From assembly GCF_019048845.1 (NCBI RefSeq), contig NZ_CP077426.1, positions 977,501-1,041,500 of the forward strand: a DNA stretch of 64,000 bases. The letters run 5' to 3'. The DNA is from Vibrio mimicus. Its GTDB lineage: Bacteria; Pseudomonadota; Gammaproteobacteria; Enterobacterales; Vibrionaceae. Below are positions 60,953 to 64,000 of this stretch, piece after piece (positions within the stretch are counted from its first letter, which is position 1; each line of letters begins with the position of its first letter). A program made the position numbers and the translations under genes. Under the pieces are notes generated by a model, which was given only the letters and a program-made list of their open reading frames with translations, was not told the origin of the DNA and searched no databases.

Positions 60953-60977
60953 TCCCGTATAACGAAACAGCAAATTT

Positions 60978-61003
60978 AAAGGGCACTTCGGTGCCCTTTG
61001 TTG
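60978..61003 (+). terminator. fadH terminator
   Basis: AAAGGGCAC and GTGCCCTTT form a 9-base-pair stem with a 4-base loop, followed by a T-rich stretch. Confidence 0.8.
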
Positions 61004-61024
61004 TTTCCGATTGGAAAATAGAAA

Positions 61025-61858
61025 TTACAAAATGACAGTTTTGTTGCCGTAGACAAACACATGGTCATTCAGCACTTTATTGAGTGCTTTGCTGAGCACA
61101 TTTTTCTCCACATCACGTCCTGCTTGCGCCATGTCTTGCGCGCTAAAGGTGTGGTCGACCGGAATCACGTCTTGTTTGATGATTGGGCCTTCATCGAGGT
61201 CATTCGTCACAAAGTGCGCCGTCGCACCAATGATTTTTACCCCACGGTCATAAGCCTGTTGGTAAGGTTTCGCACCAATAAAGGCAGGCAAGAAGCTGTG
61301 ATGGATATTGATGATCTTATGGTGGAAACGTTCAACAAAACTAGGTGTTAAAACACGCATGTATTTGGCGAGTACCAGATAATCTGGCTGATATTGGTCA
61401 ATCACCTCTAATAGCGCTTGTTCGTGTTCTTCACGAGATAAACCTTCATGGGAAACACAGTGGTAAGGAATATCAAAACGTTCGGTCAAACGCTGCAAAG
61501 TGTCATAGTTGCCGACTACAGCAGCGATGTCGACATCCAAGCTGCCATCGTAATTCTTCATCAGAATATCACCCAGACAGTGTGCTTCTTTCGTTACGAG
61601 TACGATGATGCGTTTGCGGGTAGAGCTGATCAGCTTACGGCGCGTGCCTTGCGGCAGAGCATGGTCAAGGTCGGCCAATAAAGTAGCGTCATTGAAATAG
61701 CCTTCCAATTCCGTACGCATGAAGAAATGGCCGCTGGTGTTATCCACAAATTCGTTGTTGTGAATAATGTTGAGTTGATGCTTATAACAAATATTGGTGA
61801 TTTTGGAGATCAGTCCCGGCGCATCAGGACAATGCGTCAGCAGGGTTTTTTTTTCCAT
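61025..61858 (-). CDS. purU: Formyltetrahydrofolate deformylase
   Basis: 277 residues. PurU releases formate from 10-formyl-THF, balancing one-carbon pools for purine and glycine metabolism. An N-terminal ACT domain (about 5-85) precedes a formyltransferase-like domain with INIHHSFLPAFIGAKPY and TAHFVTNDLDEGPII. Codons 2-5 contain a run of nine A residues (plus-strand T run near 61847-61855). It is convergent with fadH. Confidence 0.95.
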   Translation of the reverse strand: MEKKTLLTHCPDAPGLISKITNICYKHQLNIIHNNEFVDNTSGHFFMRTELEGYFNDATLLADLDHALPQGTRRKLISSTRKRIIVLVTKEAHCLGDILMKNYDGSLDVDIAAVVGNYDTLQRLTERFDIPYHCVSHEGLSREEHEQALLEVIDQYQPDYLVLAKYMRVLTPSFVERFHHKIINIHHSFLPAFIGAKPYQQAYDRGVKIIGATAHFVTNDLDEGPIIKQDVIPVDHTFSAQDMAQAGRDVEKNVLSKALNKVLNDHVFVYGNKTVIL

Positions 61859-62126
61859 TGATAACTACTTCCATGCAAAAAGAAATATGCCCTAGCTTTT
61901 TGAAATCACAGGTATTGGCAGCAATTTCAACCAGTTTGAGGCTAGCGATTTTTTTCATTCTAAAAAACAAATTAGCGGCGTCCGAACGGTGAGGCAGCAC
62001 GCAAATACACACCTATAATTAATCTATTATCAATACAGATTCAATTGCTTTAACCAAGGAATACTCAGGTTTCTTGCGCATTGGGTTAGCCGTTTCTTAT
62101 CAATGAGAGTTGTAAGGTGGTTGTAT

Positions 62127-62333
62127 ATGGATAAAGAACTTCTCGCACGTAAATTGTATGTTGAGCGGATTGGAACACTGCTTAGGGATCAACCTATAGA
62201 TGAGCATATTTTGGAAGAGATGTGGGAACATCGAGCCTCTCCCTCTGAAGCAGTGAAGGCCATGACGCCCGTGGCTTCATCTCCGGGTTACGATGCACCA
62301 TCTTGGCTCTCTCGTTATCTCAATCGCAAGTAA
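62127..62333 (+). CDS. Hypothetical protein, 68 aa
   Basis: ATG 62127 follows AAGGTGG with 6-base spacing; the frame upstream to 62103 lacks a ribosome site. The product is soluble and helical, beginning MDKELLARKLYVERIGTLL and ending SRYLNRK. I do not recognise it. It precedes yoaA by about 90 bases on the same strand and may be co-transcribed. Confidence 0.7.
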   Translation: MDKELLARKLYVERIGTLLRDQPIDEHILEEMWEHRASPSEAVKAMTPVASSPGYDAPSWLSRYLNRK

Positions 62334-62424
62334 TTTGTTCTTTGCGGCGTGGAGGTGATTGCCATTCGCGCCGTTGTGCAAAACCTGCCATAATCGCGCC
62401 ATTTCCTTTGCACATAGAATTGGC

Positions 62425-64000
62425 ATGATTGAAAAAACCTTTTCCCAGCAAGGCGCATTAGGCCAAGCGATTCCGGGCTTTCAACCCAGACAAGCACAAG
62501 TGGATATGGCGAAAGCCGTTGCCAGTGCTATTGCCAACCAATCTCAGTTGGTGGTTGAAGCGGGTACAGGAACCGGAAAAACCTTCGCGTATTTAGTTCC
62601 AGCTTTGCTCAGTGGCAAAAAGGTCATCATCAGTACTGGTTCTAAAAACCTGCAAGAGCAGCTTTTCCATCGTGATTTGCCTTTGATGGTTAGTGCATTA
62701 GGCTTTTTCGGCCAAGTGGCACTGCTTAAAGGCCGTGCGAACTATCTCTGCCTCGATCGCTTAAGTCGGCAAATGGTGGAAAGCCACACTCCTGAATCCG
62801 ATCCCTCGCTGCTTACTCAGTTGGTAAAAGTGCGCAGTTGGGCAGCCAGCACGCAAAGTGGTGATTTAGGGGAATGTGACGATTTGGCGGAAGATAGCCT
62901 GATTATTCCCACCATAACGTCGACTAATGACAACTGCTTGGGCAAAGAGTGCGCCAGCTACCAAGACTGCTTTGTTTCCAAAGCGCGCCGTCGCGCGATG
63001 GATGCCGATGTGGTCGTGGTGAACCATCACTTGTTTCTGGCCGATTTAGCGATCAAAGAGACGGGCTTTGGTGAGCTAATTCCTGAAGCAGAAGTGTTTA
63101 TTTTCGATGAAGCACACCAACTGCCGGACATCGCGAGCCAATATTTTGGTCAGTCGGTATCGAGTCGCCAGGTGCAAGAGCTGGCGAAAGATATCGAACT
63201 CGGTTATCGCACCGAAGCGAAAGATATGCGCCAACTGCAAAAAGTGTCGGACAAACTGGTACAGGCGGCAATGGATTTACGCATTGTGCTTGGTGAGCCG
63301 GGCTATCGTGGCAACTGGCGTGAAGTGCTGAAAGTGCCGACCGTGGCAAGAGAAGTCGAACGCCTCAATGAAGCGCTGCAATTTGCTTTGGATGTGCTCA
63401 AACTGGCTTTGGGTCGCAGCCAGCTTCTGGATACCGCATTTGAACGTGCCACAGTGATTTTAGGCCGTATTCGCCGTGTGTGTGATGTCTCCATCACAGG
63501 TTATTCCTATTGGTATGACACCACACCGCGCCATTTCAGTTTGCACATCACGCCACTGTCTGTGGCGGATAAATTTCGTGAGCAGATTGAACAAAAAGAG
63601 GGCGCGTGGATCTTCACTTCCGCGACCTTGGCGGTCAACGATGATTTCAGCCATTTTACTGAGCGACTCGGGTTAATCCCGAGCGCGCAATTCTCGTTGG
63701 TCAGCCCGTTTGATTACCAACAACAGGCCGTATTATGCGTACCCCGTTATCTGCCAGAACCAAATAGCCCCGGACTGGCTGATAAACTGGTGCGCATGCT
63801 CGCGCCCGTGATTGAGCACAACCAAGGGCGCTGCTTCTTTTTGTGTACCTCGCACAGCATGATGCGTGATTTAGGCGAACGTTTTCGCGAACGTTTAACC
63901 TTACCGGTTTTGATGCAAGGGGAAACCAGCAAACAGAAAACGCTGGCCGAATTTATGGAGCTGGGCAATGCGCTATTGGTGGCCACAGGCGCGTTCTGGG
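62425..64000 (+). CDS. yoaA: ATP-dependent helicase YoaA, N-terminal part
   Basis: 525 codons run off the right edge without a stop. YoaA is an XPD/DinG-type iron-sulfur helicase that in E. coli works with the chi subunit (HolC) in replication-fork repair. Walker A EAGTGTGKT, the DEAH box FDEAHQL, and four cysteines for the cluster (NYLCLDR, then NCLGKECASYQDC) are present, as is ATLAVNDDFSHF. The full protein is about 640 residues. Confidence 0.93.
   Translation, partial: MIEKTFSQQGALGQAIPGFQPRQAQVDMAKAVASAIANQSQLVVEAGTGTGKTFAYLVPALLSGKKVIISTGSKNLQEQLFHRDLPLMVSALGFFGQVALLKGRANYLCLDRLSRQMVESHTPESDPSLLTQLVKVRSWAASTQSGDLGECDDLAEDSLIIPTITSTNDNCLGKECASYQDCFVSKARRRAMDADVVVVNHHLFLADLAIKETGFGELIPEAEVFIFDEAHQLPDIASQYFGQSVSSRQVQELAKDIELGYRTEAKDMRQLQKVSDKLVQAAMDLRIVLGEPGYRGNWREVLKVPTVAREVERLNEALQFALDVLKLALGRSQLLDTAFERATVILGRIRRVCDVSITGYSYWYDTTPRHFSLHITPLSVADKFREQIEQKEGAWIFTSATLAVNDDFSHFTERLGLIPSAQFSLVSPFDYQQQAVLCVPRYLPEPNSPGLADKLVRMLAPVIEHNQGRCFFLCTSHSMMRDLGERFRERLTLPVLMQGETSKQKTLAEFMELGNALLVATGAFW

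Noticed and set aside
61847..61855. A9 run at the start of purU as a phase switch
   Set aside because: Runs of A encoding Lys-Lys near start codons are common and there is no sign of frame loss; mentioned in the gene entry only.

Overview
The window looks like a stretch of the larger chromosome of Vibrio cholerae or a very close relative. The basis is recognition of protein families and gene order (yejM-yejL-yejK, asd, adhE, rne-rluC-yceF-yceD-rpmF-plsX-fabHDG-acpP-fabF-pabC-mltG-tmk-holB, ptsG, pykA, mlc, cheV, gapA, sppA, fadH, purU, yoaA), which agrees with what I remember of V. cholerae chromosome 1. No database search was possible.

Region 1 (1 to about 6861) is the right end of an integrated mobile element. 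All visible genes point right: several small unknown proteins in overlapping reading frames, a 919-residue primase-helicase (degenerate CHC2-like finger, TOPRIM, P-loop ATPase), three more small unknown proteins, a PadR-type regulator, a small excisionase-like protein and a tyrosine recombinase. It ends at the 3' end of a tRNA-Pro(GGG) gene (6862-6938, minus strand), the usual attachment site for such elements. The left end lies outside the window. No capsid, terminase, tail or conjugation genes are visible, so a phage satellite or small integrative element fits better than a complete prophage. This is the accessory and least explained part of the window.

Region 2 (7000-20600) is core genome: yejM, yejL, yejK, an orphan membrane Hpt protein, an NhaC-type antiporter, an aspartate-semialdehyde dehydrogenase, a voltage-sensor type potassium channel with a zinc ribbon, a MarC-family protein, the fermentative alcohol/aldehyde dehydrogenase AdhE behind a long AT-rich upstream region, and a DMT-family permease.

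Region 3 (20800-36800) holds rne with a long structured leader, divergent rluC, yceF, and then the fatty-acid and phospholipid cluster yceD-rpmF-plsX-fabH-fabD-fabG-acpP-fabF-pabC-mltG-tmk-holB-tatD family. Many genes overlap by 1-20 bases. The cluster joins acyl-chain synthesis, acyl-phosphate supply, folate precursor synthesis, peptidoglycan processing and DNA precursor or replication functions.

Region 4 (36800-48300) is centred on sugar uptake and glycolysis: ptsG with a candidate ROK-type operator and CRP site, pykA, and mlc, the likely ptsG repressor, with its own CRP-like palindrome. Between them lie a frameshifted outer-membrane protein gene behind a Pho-box-like repeat, an NSS transporter with its 30-residue MetS-like subunit and a G10 coding tract, a small outer-membrane protein, a 29-residue YnhF-like membrane peptide and a patatin-like phospholipase. 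cheV, a monooxygenase-fold protein and a glyoxalase-fold protein follow.

Region 5 (48300-64000) has small unknown proteins, rlmA, a DUF2860-like outer-membrane protein, yeaD and gapA, msrB, a lipoprotein, yeaC, ansA, sppA, fadH, purU, a small unknown gene, and the first 525 codons of the helicase gene yoaA, which runs off the right edge.
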